A DNA stretch of 64,000 nucleotides from Streptosporangium brasiliense (GTDB lineage Bacteria; Actinomycetota; Actinomycetes; Streptosporangiales; Streptosporangiaceae), in NCBI RefSeq assembly GCF_030811595.1, contig NZ_JAUSRB010000002.1:744001-808000 (forward strand). The letters are read 5' to 3'. Both the position numbers and the translations under genes were made by a program. Numbering within the stretch: the first letter of the stretch is position 1; each line of letters opens with the position of its first letter. The notes beneath the pieces were generated by a model, which saw nothing but the letters and a program-made list of their open reading frames with translations, ran no database searches and had not been told where the DNA came from. Positions 51,498-60,826 of the stretch are shown piece by piece.

Positions 51498-52025
51498 ATG
51501 GCACTACCCAAGGTCGGCTCGATCGGCGAATACATCCGCGAGCAGCGCACGCAGGCGAAGATCTCCCTGCGCCAGCTCGCCGCCGCGGCCGGGGTCTCCA
51601 ACCCCTACCTCAGCCAGATCGAGCGGGGGTTGCGCAAGCCCAGCGCGGAGATCCTGAACCAGATCGCCAAGGGCCTGCACATCTCCTCGCAGGCGCTCTA
51701 CGTCCAGGCCGGTCTCATCGAAGACCGCGAGCCGGACAGCGACGTGCTGACCGCGATCAGGGCCGACCATCTCATCACCGAGCGTCAGCGCCAGGTGCTC
51801 ATCGACATCTACGAGTCGTTCCGCAAGGAGAACCGGGCCGGGACCCCGGACGGAGACGCGCAGACCTCCCAGAAAACGCGTTCCGCACCGGAGCCCCATG
51901 GGGGCGACGCCGGCTCCTCGCCGAACGGCGAGACGCCACTGCCCGAGGAATATCTCGCCGCGCTCAAGCCCTATGCGGCGCCTTCGGACAGCGGCCACGT
52001 CACACCGGAAACCAAGGAAGGTTAA
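51498..52025 (+). CDS. XRE-family regulator of the hbhA locus (Rv0474-like)
   Basis: A 175-residue protein with an N-terminal Cro/CI helix-turn-helix (ISLRQLAAAAGVSNPYLSQIERGLRKPSAEILNQIAKGL, residues about 20-62) and a variable polar C-terminus. Its position directly before hbhA mirrors Rv0474-Rv0475 in mycobacteria. ATG 51498 follows GGAGGC closely. It reaches within 4 nt of hbhA, so the two are one unit. Confidence 0.88.
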   Translation: MALPKVGSIGEYIREQRTQAKISLRQLAAAAGVSNPYLSQIERGLRKPSAEILNQIAKGLHISSQALYVQAGLIEDREPDSDVLTAIRADHLITERQRQVLIDIYESFRKENRAGTPDGDAQTSQKTRSAPEPHGGDAGSSPNGETPLPEEYLAALKPYAAPSDSGHVTPETKEG

Positions 52026-52028
52026 CCC

Positions 52029-52514
52029 ATGACTCTCGCTACCGAAGTCAAGAAGCTCGCCGAGTCCAAGCCGTTCTACGCCGTCGCCGGCGCCGGCGAC
52101 TTCGCGGTCGAGAAGCTCCGCGAGCTCCCGGAGCAGATCCAGAAGCTGCAGAGCCGCCGCGAGGAGATCCGCGAGGCCGCCAGGGACCTCCCCGAGAAGG
52201 CCAGGCTGTTCGCCGGCAAGGCCGAGGTCTACGCCAAGGACTTCGGCGACAAGGCCGAGGTCTACGCCAAGGACTTCCCGGAGAAGGCCCGCACCTACGC
52301 CGACCAGTTCACCGGCAAGGCCGTCGAGATCTACGAGGAGTTCGCCAGCCGCGGCCGCAAGGTCGTCTCCAAGGCGAGCGGCGAGGCGGCCCTGGAGCTG
52401 GAGGAGGTCTCCGAGGCGGCCGAGCCCGCGATCGCCACCCAGGCCACCAAGAAGAGCAGCCGCACCACGAAGACCACCTCCACCTCGAAGACCACCTCCA
52501 CCCCGAAGGCCTGA
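52029..52514 (+). CDS. hbhA: heparin-binding hemagglutinin-like protein
   Basis: A 161-residue, mostly coiled-coil protein (EKLRELPEQIQKLQSRREEIREAARDL-like heptads, with an AEVYAKDF repeat at about 77 and 86), then a Lys/Ser/Thr-rich tail (TKKSSRTTKTTSTSKTTSTPKA). Homologues of HbhA are surface-associated or intracytoplasmic-lipid proteins; adhesion in non-pathogens is not implied. ATG 52029. The stop lies in a 21-22-bp tandem repeat. Confidence 0.85.
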   Translation: MTLATEVKKLAESKPFYAVAGAGDFAVEKLRELPEQIQKLQSRREEIREAARDLPEKARLFAGKAEVYAKDFGDKAEVYAKDFPEKARTYADQFTGKAVEIYEEFASRGRKVVSKASGEAALELEEVSEAAEPAIATQATKKSSRTTKTTSTSKTTSTPKA

Positions 52515-52564
52515 GCTTCCTCACCCGGAGCCTGAGGCTCCGTCTCCGAAGGCCCGAGACTCCG
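52503..52564. repeat. 21-22-bp tandem repeat over the hbhA stop
   Basis: Units 52503-52523, 52524-52545 and 52546-52564 share CCGAAGGCCTGAG-CTCC-like composition. The stop TGA (52512-52514) is in the first unit; the third copy keeps CCGAAGGCCCGAG. Confidence 0.65.
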
Positions 52565-52776
52565 TGCGCCGGCCCTCATCACGAGGGACCGGCGCACGCT
52601 CGCGTTCCGGTGGACGCCCGCGCTCCGGCGCACACCGCCGCCCCCGGCGGACCGCCCCCACGCCGCCACCGACGCCGGCCGTTCCCCGCGCATCCACGCT
52701 CCGGCGCACACCCCGCTCCCGAACGCTCCGGGCGGGCCGCCCCCACGCGGCCGCCGTCCCGCGGCGTGGCGCGGCG

Positions 52777-53487
52777 TCAGTCCCGGCCCTGCCAGGTGGT
52801 CACGCACGCCTCGTTGCCCTCGGCGTCCGCCAGCACCCAGAAGGAGGGCGCCGCGGCGTCGGACAGCAGCACCCCGCCCGCGGCCAGCGCGGCCTCGATG
52901 CGGTGGGGCGCCTCGTCGTGCGGGACCGAGACGTCGAAGTGGATCCGGTTGCGCTGCGGCCGCGGCGCGTCCATCTGCTGGAACCAGATCGCCGGCCCCT
53001 GGCCGACGGGGTCGACGAGCGGATCCTCCGCGCCCGACGCGCCCGCCTCGTCGCCGTAGCCCATCACCGCCTTCCAGAACGGGCGGACCGCGGCGATGTC
53101 GAGGGCGTCGATCGCGATCTCCAGGAGCTGGACCGACCGCGCCCCCTGGCCGCCGACCTCGGCGTCGGTGCGCAGCCCGAGCTCGCCGACGGCCCCGGAG
53201 ATGCGCCGGGCGAGCTCGATCTCCAGCGGTGTCACGCGGGCGGCGGCCAGCGACTGCAGCGTGAGGACCACCCGGTCCCGGCGGACGTCCATCCACAGGC
53301 TCCCGTCGCCGTCGTCACCGGCGGCGGCCACCGCGCGCGCGGCGACGTCGGCCGCCTGCGCCAGCGACGCCACCGGCACCGACGCGCGCACGGCGCCCAG
53401 GACGTAGCGCCACCCCAGCCCGCCGACGGCGTCGGAGATCTCCTGCCGGCTGAGTCTCCTGCCGACATCCGCAACATTCTCTGTCAT
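52777..53487 (-). CDS. fusion of a pterin-dehydratase-like domain and a VOC domain
   Basis: A 236-residue protein. Residues about 8-110 resemble 4a-hydroxytetrahydrobiopterin dehydratase (LSRQEISDAVGGLGWRYVLGAVRASV, VVLTLQSLAAARVTPLEIELARRI), although the active-site His-His-Pro is not clear. Residues about 130-230 are a glyoxalase/VOC domain (EIAIDALDIAAVRPFWKAVMGYGDE, NRIHFDVSVPHDEA, FWVLADAEGNEACVTTW). The activity is unknown. I chose ATG 53487; an 8-codon extension is possible. Confidence 0.78.
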   Translation of the reverse strand: MTENVADVGRRLSRQEISDAVGGLGWRYVLGAVRASVPVASLAQAADVAARAVAAAGDDGDGSLWMDVRRDRVVLTLQSLAAARVTPLEIELARRISGAVGELGLRTDAEVGGQGARSVQLLEIAIDALDIAAVRPFWKAVMGYGDEAGASGAEDPLVDPVGQGPAIWFQQMDAPRPQRNRIHFDVSVPHDEAPHRIEAALAAGGVLLSDAAAPSFWVLADAEGNEACVTTWQGRD

Positions 53488-53543
53488 TCCGACATGATCG
53501 CAGCGATCCACGGCGGAGTCCGGGATACGGAGCCCCGAGCCCA

Positions 53544-53574
53544 GAGCCTGGAGCCTGGAGCCTGGAGCCTGGAG
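53544..53574. repeat. 7-bp tandem repeat (GAGCCTG)4
   Basis: Four perfect GAGCCTG units (53544-53571) plus a partial GAG, between the divergent VOC and DUF2516 genes. It may be variable in length. Confidence 0.85.
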
Positions 53575-53657
53575 GGCATACGGCTCGGAGGCGACGCGGA
53601 GGGGGATTTCGGCGTTAGGCTGACAAGCACCAGTGAGGCGAGCGTTTTGGAGAGACG

Positions 53658-53996
53658 ATGTTTCAGATCCACGGTGTTCTGGACCTGATCTTCTGGATCC
53701 TGGCCATCGCCGCCTTCATCATGTCGGCATGGGCGCTCGTGCACGCCCTGCGGACCCCGGCGCGGGCGTTCGCGGTCACCGGCAAGCAGAGCAAGAAGCT
53801 CTGGCTGGTCATCCTGGGGCTGGCCGCGCTGTTCTCGTTCGCCTCGGCCGTGGGTTACTTCGGGATCGGTCTCGGCCAGCTCAACCTCTTCGCCATCGCC
53901 TCCGTCATCGCCGCCGGGATCTACCTGGCGGACGTGAAGCCGGCCGTCAGCGAGATCGGCAAGGGCGGCAACCAGGGCCCCTACGGCCCCTGGTGA
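53658..53996 (+). CDS. DUF2516 family membrane protein
   Basis: A 112-residue protein with three hydrophobic helices. LDLIFWILAIAAFIMSAWALVHAL and KLWLVILGLAALFSF are typical of DUF2516. The family is found downstream of hbhA in mycobacteria (Rv0476), as here with one gene between. Function unknown. ATG 53658 follows GGAGAG. Confidence 0.85.
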   Translation: MFQIHGVLDLIFWILAIAAFIMSAWALVHALRTPARAFAVTGKQSKKLWLVILGLAALFSFASAVGYFGIGLGQLNLFAIASVIAAGIYLADVKPAVSEIGKGGNQGPYGPW

Positions 53997-54042
53997 GAAA
54001 ATCCGCTTGCCCGGCCGGAGCCGGGGCGGATAGACACTGCTG

Positions 54043-54600
54043 GTGATGTTCGCCAGCAAGCCCACCCTGTCCGGGGAGCGAGTGACGCTCCGCCCCGTCG
54101 GCCCCGAGCACGTCGACGGCCTCTGGGAGCTCGTCAACGATCCGGAGACCACCCGACTGACCGGGACGCACGGGAAGATCGACTACGCGGCCGCCGAGGT
54201 CTGGTACGGCTCGCGCGCCGCCCACGACGACCGGCTGGACCTGGCGATCTGCGCCGCCGAGGACGGCGCCTACGTCGGCGAGATCGTGCTCAACGAGCTC
54301 GACACGCACAATCTCTCCTGCAACCTGCGCATCGCCCTGGTCGGCCCCCGCGCGTTCGGCAAGGGCTACGGCACCGAGGCGATCCGGCTGGTGCTCGACC
54401 ACGTCTTCACCACCACCGAGCTCCACCGGGTCAGCCTGGAGGTCTTCGACTTCAACGATCGGGCCGTCCACGTGTACCGCAAGGCGGGCTTCGTCGAGGA
54501 GGGCGTGCGCCGCGACGCCCTGCGCTGGGACGGCGGATGGCACCATTCGATCATGATGTCGGTGCTCGCCCCTGACTGGGCCGCCGTCCGGTCCGGGTGA
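54043..54600 (+). CDS. GNAT acetyltransferase, RimJ/RimL-like
   Basis: A 185-residue acetyltransferase. Start GTG or ATG at 54043/54046; LRPVGPEHVDGLWELVNDPETTRLTG and the acetyl-CoA loop RAFGKGYGTEAIRLVLDHVF, then NDRAVHVYRKAGFVEEG, match RimJ/RimL. Substrate unknown. It follows DUF2516 by 46 nt. Confidence 0.88.
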   Translation: MMFASKPTLSGERVTLRPVGPEHVDGLWELVNDPETTRLTGTHGKIDYAAAEVWYGSRAAHDDRLDLAICAAEDGAYVGEIVLNELDTHNLSCNLRIALVGPRAFGKGYGTEAIRLVLDHVFTTTELHRVSLEVFDFNDRAVHVYRKAGFVEEGVRRDALRWDGGWHHSIMMSVLAPDWAAVRSG

Positions 54601-54853
54601 GGGTCTCCCCTGACCGCGATGGCGGGCGGGAGGTCGAGAGGCCGGGCCGGTGGTCCCGGACTGTCCGGCCCCACCTTTCGATCTCGGTGAGGCGGGGCGA
54701 CGGCCCGCTCGCTACCGGGCACACGACCTACGCGGCCGTCTCGGCGGCGGGCGCGGCGCCATTCCCGGAACCGCTCCGTGCCGCGCTGCGCGGGGGCCCG
54801 ACCGGCGGTCGGATCATCAGGCCACCGGAGCACGCAGGTTCTGAACAGAGTGA

Positions 54854-55429
54854 TCAGAATTGGACGTTGGTCATCGTGTACCACGTCGGAGCGAACACCA
54901 GCAGGGCCAGTGCGCCGAGGGCCGCGAACGACTTGAGTGCGCGTGAGGTGGTGATGACCGTGGGTGCGATGGGCCTCAGCTTCCACCGTCCGACCGCGAT
55001 GAACGCCGCGACGCCTCCCAGCAGGAGATTCGCCGGCACCAATCCGTATTCGCCGCGCATGATGTGAAAACCAGCCGCGAGGATCATCGTCAGCGCCAGG
55101 CCGGCGGCGGCGAGCGGCGTCAGCTTCGGCTTGACCCCCGTCATCGCTGGCAGGATCAGGCCGATACCGCCAAGGACCTCACAGATCCCGATGAAGACGA
55201 TCAGGGACTGCGGCACCGCGGCGTACCAGGCCACGGCCCGGGGCGCTGCCGCATACAGAGCTCCGTCGTACAACAGCACCTTGCCGAAACCGCTGCCGGC
55301 GAAGAAGAAGCCGAACAACACTTGAAGTGGCCAGAGCGCGCCGTTGAGCGTGAACCTCGTTCCGCGCCCCTTGGGCTGCTGCTCGATGTCCTTGGCGCCG
55401 AGCAGGTTCTCGCTGACGTGCAGGTCCAT
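54854..55429 (-). CDS. DoxX-family membrane protein
   Basis: A 191-residue protein with five hydrophobic helices. The DoxX pattern AGSGFGKVLLYDG..., ICEVLGGIGLILPAMTG and LAAAGLALTMILAAGFHIMRGE is clear. Members take part in thiol or envelope redox balance; role not established. It is the first gene beyond the hbhA-linked genes and precedes the copper island. ATG 55429 is preceded by GGCAGTGACAGG (a weak site). Confidence 0.8.
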   Translation of the reverse strand: MDLHVSENLLGAKDIEQQPKGRGTRFTLNGALWPLQVLFGFFFAGSGFGKVLLYDGALYAAAPRAVAWYAAVPQSLIVFIGICEVLGGIGLILPAMTGVKPKLTPLAAAGLALTMILAAGFHIMRGEYGLVPANLLLGGVAAFIAVGRWKLRPIAPTVITTSRALKSFAALGALALLVFAPTWYTMTNVQF

Positions 55430-55912
55430 GTCCTGTCACTGCCTTTCTTGTCGGGATGGCCGGGGAACTCGCCGGTTCTGGCTGTTCCTCCGTCAGCACG
55501 TGGCGTTCGGTACGTGGTGACAGGACTCATCTGACCACCGCAGCGAGGTCGCACGCACCGTCCGTGGGACACGGTGGGACACGCGAGATGCGGTCCAGCT
55601 GCGGAAACAAGAATTTTTACGGTGACTGCGGGCTGGGACGGTACCCGCGGTGCGGGTATCGAGCGTCCAAGGCCACGTGATCCAGGCGGAAGGACTGTTC
55701 GGGCTCGGCCACCTGGCGGAGGCGGCGGCCGCCGGCGTGGATCTCGACGGGCTCCGGAGTCCTTCCGTCGCGATCCACGCCGTTCTGGCTCTCGTGTTCT
55801 GCTTCTGCCCTGCGCCCACGGGGCTGGCGGTGCACAGAGCGAAGGGGCTGATCAGGCTCGGTGCGCCCTTGACGGCGTAGGCGGCGGCACTCTCTCGATC
55901 CACTTCGAAGAA
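55430..55912. other. 483 bp without a convincing gene
   Basis: The DoxX promoter should lie at the left. Several open frames cover 55493-55903 on the minus strand and 55650-55880 on the plus strand. None shows a domain or a believable start, and composition is patchy (GAATTTTTACGG at 55610-55622 is AT-rich). I see no gene to name. Confidence 0.45.
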
Positions 55913-56194
55913 TCAGGAACGGACAAGTCTTGCGATGGCGTCCGAGGCCTCCTTGATCTTCTCCTGGGCCTCGGGGCCGCCGTTCCTGGTGGCCTCGGCC
56001 ACGCAGTGAGCCAGGTGCTCCTCCAGGAGGGAGAGGGCGAACGACTGGAGCGCACTGGTGGCCGCGGACACCTGGGTCAGGATGTCGATGCAGTATTTGT
56101 CGTCCTCGACCATGCGCTGCAGGCCGCGGGTCTGACCCTCGATCCGGCGCAGACGCCGGAGATGGTCTTGTTTGGTGTCGCCGTATCCAGCCAT
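55913..56194 (-). CDS. csoR: CsoR-type metal-sensing repressor (copy 1)
   Basis: A 93-residue all-helical regulator: HLRRLRRIEGQTRGLQRMVEDDKYCIDILTQVSAATSALQSFALSLLEEHLAHCVAEAT. The Cu(I) ligands of CsoR, Cys in KYCID, His in EEHLAHC and the following Cys, are all present. It releases DNA when copper binds. ATG 56194 with GAGGGA upstream. A TACCTC-N3-GGGGTA site is at 56224-56238 in front of it, so it is self-regulated. Confidence 0.93.
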   Translation of the reverse strand: MAGYGDTKQDHLRRLRRIEGQTRGLQRMVEDDKYCIDILTQVSAATSALQSFALSLLEEHLAHCVAEATRNGGPEAQEKIKEASDAIARLVRS

Positions 56195-56223
56195 GTCCAC
56201 TCCCTCTCCCTATCTCACTACCG

Positions 56224-56238
56224 TACCTCCCTGGGGTA
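56224..56238. promoter_or_regulatory. CsoR-type operator
   Basis: TACCTCCCTGGGGTA, matching TACCYC-N3-GGGGTA, just before csoR copy 1. Confidence 0.75.
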
Positions 56239-56256
56239 TCTGGGAGTGGGTTCTTC

Positions 56257-57615
56257 TCACCCAAGGGCTGCCGGCTGCGCCTCCTGCGCGACGGCCTTGG
56301 GCCGCCTCATGAACGCCACCGTGGCGACCGCGCCGATCGCCGCGACCACTGCCGCGCCGACGAAGGCCGCGTTGGTGGAGCCCTGGCCGGTGGCGATGGC
56401 CGTCATCACGGCCAGGCCGAGCGCGGAGCCCACGTTGTAGGTGGTGTTCACGATGCCGGAGGCCAGGCCCGCCTCTTCGGGCCGCACGCCGGACATGGCT
56501 GACATCATCGCGGGGATGTAGGCCAGCGACATGCCCACCGCCGCGATCAGGCTCGCGGGCAGCACATCGGTGACGAAGGATCCGTCCGCACTGATCAGGC
56601 TCAGACCGGCGATCCCCACAGCGAGGACGCCCAGGCCCAGCACGATGAGCGGCTTCGCGCCGAAGCGGCCGAGCAACCTGGCGGTGATGCCGACCATGAA
56701 GATCATGACGGCGACGGTCATGGGCAGCAGCGCCGCGCCGCTCGCGAAGGAGCCGTAACCGAGGGTCTTCTGCAGGTAGAGGTTGAGGAAGTACCACATC
56801 GGGATCCACGCGGCGCCCAGGAGTGCCATGGCCAGGTTGGCGGCGGTCAGGCCAGGGGTCTTCCAGATGGCGAGCGGCATGAGGGGCTCGCGGACCGAAC
56901 GCTGGATGAGCAGGAAGGCGACCAGGAGAACGGCGGCGCCGGCGCCGGCGAGCCAGTCGGCGGTGACGATCGCGTAGACGGCGAGGGCGATGCCCGCGGT
57001 CACAGCGATCGCGCCGAGCCAGTCGACCGACCCGCGCTTGCCCTCGGTCCTGGGCAGCAGCGCAGGAATGGCGGCCAGCGTGGCCAGGCCGATCGGGATG
57101 TAGATGATGAACACCCAGGGCCAGCTCAGGTACTCGGTGATCACGCCGCCGAGGAAGACGCCTGCCGTACCGCCCGCGGGTGCGGCGGCGCCGTACAGGG
57201 ACATGGCCTTGCCCAGCTCACGCGGGTTGTGCCCGAACAGCATCATCAGCAGCGTCATCGCGGCGGGGGCGATGAGGGCTCCGCCGACGCCCTGGACGGC
57301 GCGCCCCAGGATCTCCACCCACGCGGTGCCCGCCGCTGCGGCGATGACCGAGCCGGCGGTCAGGACGACCCAGCCGGTGGTGAAGATCTTGCGGGCGCCG
57401 ACCAGGTCGGAGAGCTTGCCGCCCAGGAGCAGCAGGCCGCCGAAGGCGACGACGTAGGCGTTGAACACCCACTGCAGGCTGCTGTCGGTGAAGCCCAGCT
57501 CGCGCTGCATGTCCGGCAGGGCCACTCCGATGATGGACGTATCCATGATCACCATGAACTGTGCGGCGGCAAGCACGACGAGCGCCCACCACCGACGCGG
57601 ATTAACGGTAGACAC
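56257..57615 (-). CDS. MFS transporter, DHA2 (EmrB/QacA-like) 14-helix type
   Basis: A 452-residue transporter with about 14 helices. MDTSIIGVALPDMQRELGFTDSSLQWVFNAYVVAFGGLLLLGGKLSDLVG is the DHA2 motif region near the start. Its promoter carries two copper-type operators (57636-57650 and 57674-57688), so it is probably induced with copper. It may export a metal chelate or drug. It lies upstream of csoR on the same strand. Confidence 0.9.
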   Translation of the reverse strand: MSTVNPRRWWALVVLAAAQFMVIMDTSIIGVALPDMQRELGFTDSSLQWVFNAYVVAFGGLLLLGGKLSDLVGARKIFTTGWVVLTAGSVIAAAAGTAWVEILGRAVQGVGGALIAPAAMTLLMMLFGHNPRELGKAMSLYGAAAPAGGTAGVFLGGVITEYLSWPWVFIIYIPIGLATLAAIPALLPRTEGKRGSVDWLGAIAVTAGIALAVYAIVTADWLAGAGAAVLLVAFLLIQRSVREPLMPLAIWKTPGLTAANLAMALLGAAWIPMWYFLNLYLQKTLGYGSFASGAALLPMTVAVMIFMVGITARLLGRFGAKPLIVLGLGVLAVGIAGLSLISADGSFVTDVLPASLIAAVGMSLAYIPAMMSAMSGVRPEEAGLASGIVNTTYNVGSALGLAVMTAIATGQGSTNAAFVGAAVVAAIGAVATVAFMRRPKAVAQEAQPAALG

Positions 57616-57635
57616 GACGTTCTCCTTTCACTTGA

Positions 57636-57650
57636 TACCTGGGAGGGGTA
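57636..57650. promoter_or_regulatory. CsoR-type operator
   Basis: TACCTGGGAGGGGTA upstream of the DHA2 MFS gene; the flanking GA and TC extend the symmetry. Confidence 0.65.
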
Positions 57651-57673
57651 TCTGAGGTGCAAGGAACGTAACA

Positions 57674-57688
57674 TACCCCCCAGGGGTA
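57674..57688. promoter_or_regulatory. CsoR-type operator
   Basis: TACCCCCCAGGGGTA, an almost perfect TACCCC-N3-GGGGTA, 38 bp beyond the previous site. Confidence 0.8.
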
Positions 57689-57758
57689 AGACAAGGTGGC
57701 GGCGGGCCGGTCCTGCCGGAGGCCCCGGTGGCCTCCGGCGTCGGGCCGCTGTATCGCC

Positions 57759-58352
57759 TCAGGTCCAGTGCAGGACTGCCCCGGCGACGAGCTCCACGGC
57801 TATCGCCGCGGCCAGAAGCCCCATGATCCGGGTGACCAGGTTGAGCCCGTTGTCCTTGAGCAGCCGCCCGATGAAGGGCGAGAAGTGCAGAGTCAGCCAG
57901 GTCAGCAGCAGTGCCGCCGCGAGGGCGAGGGCTACCGCCACCACGGCGGAGGCGCTTCCGGCCTTCTCCATGTAGAGCATGGTCGCCGCGATGGCGCCGG
58001 GTCCGGCCAGCAGGGGCGTGCCGAGCGGGACGAACGCCACGCCACCGCTCTCGGCCGCGGCGCGGTTGCGTGCGCAGTCCGCCTTGAGCAGGTCGAGTGC
58101 GATCAAGGCGAGCAGGGCGCCGCCGGCCACCTGGAGCGCCTGGAGCGAGATTCCGAGCGCGTCGAGGAGGCTCTTCCCGGCGACGGCGAAGACGGTCACG
58201 ATTCCGGCGGCCACGAGCACCGAGACCCGGGCTGTTCTGCGCTGTCCCGATGGGCTCTGGTGCCGGGTGAGAGTGAGGAACACCGGGATGGCGGCAAGCG
58301 GGTCGAAGATGACGAGCAAGGTGACGAAGGCCTGCGTGAACAGGGCCGACAT
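57759..58352 (-). CDS. MarC-family integral membrane protein
   Basis: A 197-residue protein with six hydrophobic helices (ALFTQAFVTLLVIFDPLAAIPVFLTL, GISLQALQVAGGALLALIALDLL, VPLGTPLLAGPGAIAATMLYM). It belongs to the MarC/YchE family of unknown function. ATG 58352 follows GGAGG. It lies between the MFS gene and copA; no operator is seen just before it. Confidence 0.88.
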   Translation of the reverse strand: MSALFTQAFVTLLVIFDPLAAIPVFLTLTRHQSPSGQRRTARVSVLVAAGIVTVFAVAGKSLLDALGISLQALQVAGGALLALIALDLLKADCARNRAAAESGGVAFVPLGTPLLAGPGAIAATMLYMEKAGSASAVVAVALALAAALLLTWLTLHFSPFIGRLLKDNGLNLVTRIMGLLAAAIAVELVAGAVLHWT

Positions 58353-58499
58353 GATGGGCCTCCACGGGCGGGTCTGATGTGCCCCGCCCCTGGAGTCATC
58401 AGAGGGGCGGGATGGACTCGGCAGCCGTGGAGAAGCAGGGGACCGTCCAGCGCAGCCACACCGCGACCATGTCCGTCCCTCCTTTCGAGCAATCCGGTG

Positions 58500-58530
58500 G
58501 CCGGTGGCCCGGGATTCCCGGGCCACCGGC
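58500..58530. terminator. hairpin after copA
   Basis: A 14-bp stem (GCCGGTGGCCCGGG and its complement) with a 3-nt loop, about 47 nt beyond the copA stop. Confidence 0.7.
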
Positions 58531-58540
58531 GTCTTGTCGC

Positions 58541-58600
58541 TTGAAACTGCGCAGGCTTACTTGGAGCTGCGCAGGCTTACTTGAAGCTGCGCAGGCGCAG
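58541..58600. repeat. three 20-bp tandem units over the copA stop
   Basis: Units 58541-58560, 58561-58580 and 58581-58600 share TTGRARCTGCGCAGGC. The stop codon (58577-58579) lies at the end of the second unit, and the third unit is the coding C-terminus RLRSFK. Confidence 0.85.
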
Positions 58601-60802
58601 GCTGTTGGTGACCACGAAGACGCTGGAGAAGGCCATCGCCGCTCCCGCGATCATCGGGTTGAGCAGGCCCAGCGCCGCGAGCGGCAGGGCGGCCACGTTG
58701 TAGGCGAAGGCCCAGAACAGGTTGCCCTTGATGGTGCCCAGCGTCCGGCGGGAGAGCCGGATCGCGTCGGCGGCCACTCGAAGGTCGCCGCGGACCAGGG
58801 TGAGGTCCGAGGCCTCGATCGCCGCGTCCGTCCCGGTGCCCATCGCCAGGCCGAGGTCGGCCTGGGCGAGCGCGGCGGCATCGTTGACGCCGTCACCCAC
58901 CATCGCCACTGTCTTGCCCTCGGCCTGGAGCTTCTTGACGACGTCCACCTTGTCCTTGGGCAGGACCTCGGCGATCACCTCGTCGATGCCGACCTCGGCC
59001 GCGACGGTCTTGGCGACCGCCTCGTTGTCGCCGGTGAGCAGCACCGGGGTGAGGCCGAGAGCCCGCAGTTGCCGGATGGCCTCCTTGCTGGTCGGCTTCA
59101 CCACGTCGGCCACCACGAGGATGGCCCGGGCCTTGCCGTCCCAGCCGACGGCGACCGCCGTACGGCCGGCCGCCTGAGCCTCCTGGAAGGCGCGCTCCAG
59201 CTCGACGGACAGGTGCTGCGACCACTCGGCCAGCAGCTTGGGCCGGCCGACCAGGACGGCATGGCCGTCCACGATGCCCTGGACGCCGAGGCCCTCGACG
59301 TTGGCGAAGTCCTCCACCGTGGCGGTGGACTGCGCGGCGCGGGCGATCGCCTGGGCGATCGGGTGCTCGGAGGCGTGCTCCAGGGCTCCGGCGAGCTTGA
59401 GGACCTCGTCGCGGTCCTCGCCCTCGGCCAGGTGCACGTCGGTGAGGGTCATCTTGCCCTCGGTCACGGTGCCGGTCTTGTCGAGGACGATCGTGTCGAT
59501 CTTGCGGGTGGACTCCAGCACTTCCGGGCCCTTGATCAGGATGCCCATCTGAGCGCCCCGGCCGGTGCCGACCAGCAGCGCCGTCGGCGTCGCCAGGCCG
59601 AGCGCGCAGGGGCAGGCGATGATCAGTACGGCCACCGCGGCCGTGAAGGCGGCCGCCGCGCCGGACCCGGTGCCGAGCCAGAAGCCGAGGGTGCCGAGCG
59701 CCAGAGCGATCACGATCGGGACGAAGATGCCCGAGATGCGGTCGGCCAGCCGCTGGACCTGGGCCTTGCCGGTCTGGGCCTCCTCCACCAGCTTGGCCAT
59801 CTGGGCCAGCTGGGTGTCGGAGCCGACGCGGGTGGCCTTGACGATCAGCCTTCCGCCCGCGTTGACGGTGGCGCCGGTGACAGGGTCGCCCTGCCGTACC
59901 TCCACCGGGACCGACTCGCCGGTCAGCATGGAGGCGTCGATGGCGGAGGTGCCCTCTTCGATCACGCCGTCGGTGGCGATCTTCTCGCCCGGGCGGACCA
60001 GGAAGAGGTCGCCGACGTTGAGCTGGTCGGTGGGGATCCGCCGGCCGTCGACGAGCTCGACCTCCTTGGCGCCCAGTTCGAGCAGGGCGCGCAACGCTGC
60101 TCCCGCGCGGCGCTTGGACCGCGCCTCGAAGTAGCGTCCGGCCAAGATGAACGCGGTCACACCGGCGGCGGCCTCAAGATAGATGTTGCCGGAGCCGTCA
60201 CTGCGGGCAATCGTGAACTCGAACGGGTGCGTCATACCCGGTACGCCCGCCGTACCGAAGAACAGAGCCCACAACGACCAGCCGAGCGCGGCCAGCGTGC
60301 CCAGGGACACCAGGGTGTCCATGGTCGCCGCGCCATGCCGCAGGTTGGTCCAGGCGGCCTTGTGGAAGGGCCAGCCCGCATAGACCACCACCGGAGCGGC
60401 CAGCGTCAACGACAACCACTGCCAGTTGGTGAACTGCAGCGGGGGGATCATCGCCATCGCGATCACCGGAACGCTCAGCACCAGGCTCGTGATCAGGCGG
60501 TTGCGCAGCGGACGGAGCTCGTCCTCCGGCTCCTGGACCTCCTGGCCCGACTCCGCCTTCGGCGGGGCGGGGAGAGCCGCGGTGTAGCCGGCCGACTCCA
60601 CTGTGGCGATCAACTGCTGCGGGTCGACGCCCTCGGGAAAGGTCACCTTCGCCTTCTCGGTGGCGTAGTTGACCGTCGCGGTGACGCCGTCCAGCTTGTT
60701 CAGCTTGCGCTCGATCCGGTTGGCGCAGGACGCGCAGGTCATGCCACCAATGGATAGCTCGATGGCGCCTTGGCGCTGGTCATCGGTAAGCGGAGACATC
60801 AC
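58577..60802 (-). CDS. copA: copper-exporting P-type ATPase
   Basis: A 741-residue P1B ATPase. An N-terminal HMA domain ([15 protein letters not shown], residues about 15-75), eight membrane helices with the CPC motif ([14 protein letters not shown]), the phosphorylation site DKTGTVTEG, and [22 protein letters not shown] near the end. It pumps Cu(I) out. ATG 60802. It is the last gene of the operon that begins at 62835. Confidence 0.96.
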   Translation of the reverse strand: MMSPLTDDQRQGAIELSIGGMTCASCANRIERKLNKLDGVTATVNYATEKAKVTFPEGVDPQQLIATVESAGYTAALPAPPKAESGQEVQEPEDELRPLRNRLITSLVLSVPVIAMAMIPPLQFTNWQWLSLTLAAPVVVYAGWPFHKAAWTNLRHGAATMDTLVSLGTLAALGWSLWALFFGTAGVPGMTHPFEFTIARSDGSGNIYLEAAAGVTAFILAGRYFEARSKRRAGAALRALLELGAKEVELVDGRRIPTDQLNVGDLFLVRPGEKIATDGVIEEGTSAIDASMLTGESVPVEVRQGDPVTGATVNAGGRLIVKATRVGSDTQLAQMAKLVEEAQTGKAQVQRLADRISGIFVPIVIALALGTLGFWLGTGSGAAAAFTAAVAVLIIACPCALGLATPTALLVGTGRGAQMGILIKGPEVLESTRKIDTIVLDKTGTVTEGKMTLTDVHLAEGEDRDEVLKLAGALEHASEHPIAQAIARAAQSTATVEDFANVEGLGVQGIVDGHAVLVGRPKLLAEWSQHLSVELERAFQEAQAAGRTAVAVGWDGKARAILVVADVVKPTSKEAIRQLRALGLTPVLLTGDNEAVAKTVAAEVGIDEVIAEVLPKDKVDVVKKLQAEGKTVAMVGDGVNDAAALAQADLGLAMGTGTDAAIEASDLTLVRGDLRVAADAIRLSRRTLGTIKGNLFWAFAYNVAALPLAALGLLNPMIAGAAMAFSSVFVVTNSLRLRSFK

Positions 60803-60826
60803 CGCTCCTTTCTGTGCGTCCTGCTG

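Noticed and set aside
55650..55880. Plus-strand 76-codon open frame, and an overlapping minus-strand frame, between DoxX and csoR.
   Set aside because: No recognised domain and no credible ribosome site, and the product has a mixed, non-biased sequence that I cannot support.
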